From contig JAABQN010000014.1 of NCBI GenBank assembly GCA_011391455.1, positions 1 through 14,478 on the forward strand: 14,478 bases of DNA, read 5' to 3'. The stretch comes from Nitrospiraceae bacterium. GTDB lineage: Bacteria > Nitrospirota > Nitrospiria > Nitrospirales > Nitrospiraceae. A program made the position numbers and the translations under genes. Below are positions 13,478 through 14,478 of the stretch, piece by piece; position 1 is the stretch's first letter; each line of letters opens with the position of its first letter. The notes beneath the pieces are model-generated. The model was not told the origin of the DNA and made no database searches. It saw nothing but the letters and a program-made list of their open reading frames with translations.

Positions 13478-13614
13478 TTCTTCAACTCAGCCTTAGCTTC
13501 AACCTTCCGAAAATTCGTGCTGAGTGCTGCTGTTGCAATCTGCGACATACGCGAGTTGCCCTCTGTCGCAATTTTCATCAGACCTTGGCGCATTTCCTTT
13601 CCCGGCCCTGCCAT
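13471..13614 (-). CDS. Candidate small ORF, 47 aa, antisense-oriented between two repeats
   Basis: An ATG frame (complement of 13612-13614) of 47 codons that reads like a genuine protein C-terminus: basic helical segments MRQGLMKIATEGNSR, MSQIATAALST and NFRKVEAKAELKKG. An in-frame TGA lies a few codons upstream and no strong ribosome site is visible; an internal ATG with AGG upstream (residue 13) is an alternative start. The TGA stop (13471-13473) falls within the right edge of repeat R7. It could be a small gene or the surviving 3' end of a decayed one. The rest of 13391-13803 holds repeats R7 and R8 and a short palindrome (CTCGCCGGCGAG, 13663-13674). Function unknown. Confidence 0.35.
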   Translation of the reverse strand: MAGPGKEMRQGLMKIATEGNSRMSQIATAALSTNFRKVEAKAELKKG

Positions 13615-13723
13615 TCCGAGGAAATCTCAAGCAAGTTGGCCCAGATCTGTTATCCATCATGCCTCGCCGGCGAGATGGTCCGGCTTGCACGGGTTATGCA
13701 CAGTGTCCCAGTAGAGCGTGAAG

Positions 13724-13776
13724 GTTATCTGGTCTATCTGGTTCAACCAACCAAACAAGACAAACCAGATCAACAA
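13724..13776. repeat. 9-nt-period hairpin repeat, copy R8 (short)
   Basis: The smallest copy. Left anchors are at 13731 and 13740 (GG); right anchors are at 13747, 13756 (CA), 13765 and 13774 (CA), in 9-nt phase apart from a small insertion around 13748-13752. It lies 28 bases before the start of the stand-alone receiver gene. Confidence 0.75.
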
Positions 13777-13803
13777 GAGAGCCCAGCTATAGAGGGGCAA
13801 TAG

Positions 13804-14211
13804 ATGGCACAGAGGATGACACAGGAAAGGAAGTCTGCCGTGATACTCATTGCCGAAGATGATCGGGAGATGCGGAGTCTCCTCTGCGATGAGCTCTATG
13901 ATCTGGGGTTGTCTATCCGGGAAGCGGCAGATGGAGACGAGGCTCTGCGGTCGGTGCTTGATGCTCGCCCCGCACTGATCCTCACGGACCTTCGGATGCC
14001 GGCTGGGGGATTGGATTATATTGCCAGGCTCCGGACGTTCGCTCCTGGTGTACCGCTGGTGCTGATCACTTCATTTGGAGATCACCAGACGAAAGCCGAT
14101 GCCTTGGCTCTCGGCGTCGAGGCCTACTTCGATAAGCCGGTTCGAATCAGCGAGCTGAAAGAAGCGGTGCGGCGGCTTTTAGACCAGGCACGGGATGGTG
14201 AAATCGACTGA
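13804..14211 (+). CDS. Stand-alone receiver (CheY-like) response regulator
   Basis: A 135-residue single REC domain with no output domain. Acidic pocket Glu18/Asp19/Asp20 (IAEDDRE), phospho-acceptor Asp62 in LTDLRMP, Thr89 in LITSFG, and Lys111 in FDKPVR are all present, so phosphorylation is expected. Without a DNA-binding domain it probably acts by protein contact or as an intermediate in a phosphorelay. GAGGGG lies about 7 nt before ATG 13804; the in-frame ATG at 13816 is a less favoured start. It is followed after 41 bp by a PAS protein gene on the same strand, the likely partner, and preceded by repeat R8. Its receiver resembles that of the NtrC-type protein upstream (LTDLRM). Confidence 0.92.
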   Translation: MAQRMTQERKSAVILIAEDDREMRSLLCDELYDLGLSIREAADGDEALRSVLDARPALILTDLRMPAGGLDYIARLRTFAPGVPLVLITSFGDHQTKADALALGVEAYFDKPVRISELKEAVRRLLDQARDGEID

Positions 14212-14252
14212 GACCTTGTCAGTTTTGACTTGTTAGCTTCGGGAGATATGAG

Positions 14253-14478
14253 ATGGCCGGATCTCAAAAAGAGTTTTCTGTAGCCTACCCCTTTACAGAT
14301 TCCATCCTTGCAGCTCGAGTGGAAGCCATCAAGCAGTTAGCCGGTGGGTCCTCCGATCGAGTGGCGGTCCTGGACCGAGACTTCAATGTCATCTACGCAA
14401 ATGAATCCGCATGGTCTAAGGATTCACCTCGGCGGTTCGACCATCAGGCGAAGTGCTATGAAGCCTTCGCGCATCGGA
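14253..14478 (+). CDS. PAS-domain sensor protein, 3'-truncated (probable histidine kinase)
   Basis: The frame opens at ATG 14253, with GGGAG 7 nt upstream, and runs off the window after 75 codons. Residues about 20-75 read as the start of a PAS domain: a helix (ILAARVEAIKQLAG), then RVAVLDRDFNVIYANESAW, the strand-turn-strand-helix entry of PAS. KCYEAFAHR at the window edge matches the C-Y-x-x-F segment seen in PAS domains that continue with a Cys-rich motif. No membrane segment so far. Position after a receiver gene suggests a sensor kinase, but no kinase domain is in view. An overlapping ATG at 14248 leads to an early stop. Confidence 0.75.
   Translation, partial: MAGSQKEFSVAYPFTDSILAARVEAIKQLAGGSSDRVAVLDRDFNVIYANESAWSKDSPRRFDHQAKCYEAFAHR

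Noticed and set aside
582..13776. The regularly phased repeats might be CRISPR arrays or tandem microsatellites.
   Set aside because: Each copy is an inverted, not direct, structure with a 9-nt step and no spacers, and no cas genes are present.

Overview
The window looks like a stretch of chromosome from a GC-rich Gram-negative bacterium, most likely a Nitrospira-type member of the Nitrospirota. That placement is an inference. It rests on an LL-diaminopimelate aminotransferase instead of the usual DapC/ArgD route, a PmtA-like lipid methyltransferase, a lipoprotein with an SmpA/BamE-like fold, a PilZ protein, dense two-component signalling, and many dispersed palindromic intergenic repeats. 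No rRNA, tRNA, CRISPR array or intact transposase gene was seen.

Layout. 1-507 is the 3' end of a BNR/Asp-box repeat protein. 740-1084 (+) is a small helical hypothetical protein, and 1205-1825 (-) is a membrane protein of unknown function. 2059-2790 (+) is a class I SAM methyltransferase with an Asn/Gly-rich tail, and 2883-3701 (-) is a hypothetical protein. 4134-4817 (+) is a class I glutamine amidotransferase. 4974-7746 (+) holds biosynthetic genes: dapL (lysine/peptidoglycan), then folK and panC (folate and pantothenate), the last two overlapping by four bases. A 51-codon ORF overlaps the panC stop in the same way. 8112-8402 (+) is a small membrane protein, 8430-8873 (-) a lipoprotein and 9207-9560 (-) a PilZ protein. 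From 10179 to the end is a signalling block: an NtrC-type sigma54 activator, a soluble three-PAS histidine kinase overlapping it by four bases, a stand-alone receiver protein, and the start of a PAS sensor protein.

The most notable content lies between the genes. Eight copies of a hairpin repeat are present whose arms are built from a degenerate 9-nt unit (about TGGTYTRTY, in strict 9-nt register, answered by its complement). They nearly fill two convergent gene gaps and sit in the leaders of both response-regulator genes. A separate hairpin with an 8-nt period (GACTTNAN) lies just upstream of dapL. Two roughly 200-bp elements with TA-flanked terminal inverted repeats share one end exactly (28/28 bp) but carry different palindromic interiors; one of the interiors is a 9-nt-period hairpin. 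These three classes look like a layered population of non-coding palindromic elements. Their role (terminators, RNA structures, mobile passengers) cannot be settled from this window.

All gene calls are by reading translated motifs; no database search was possible.
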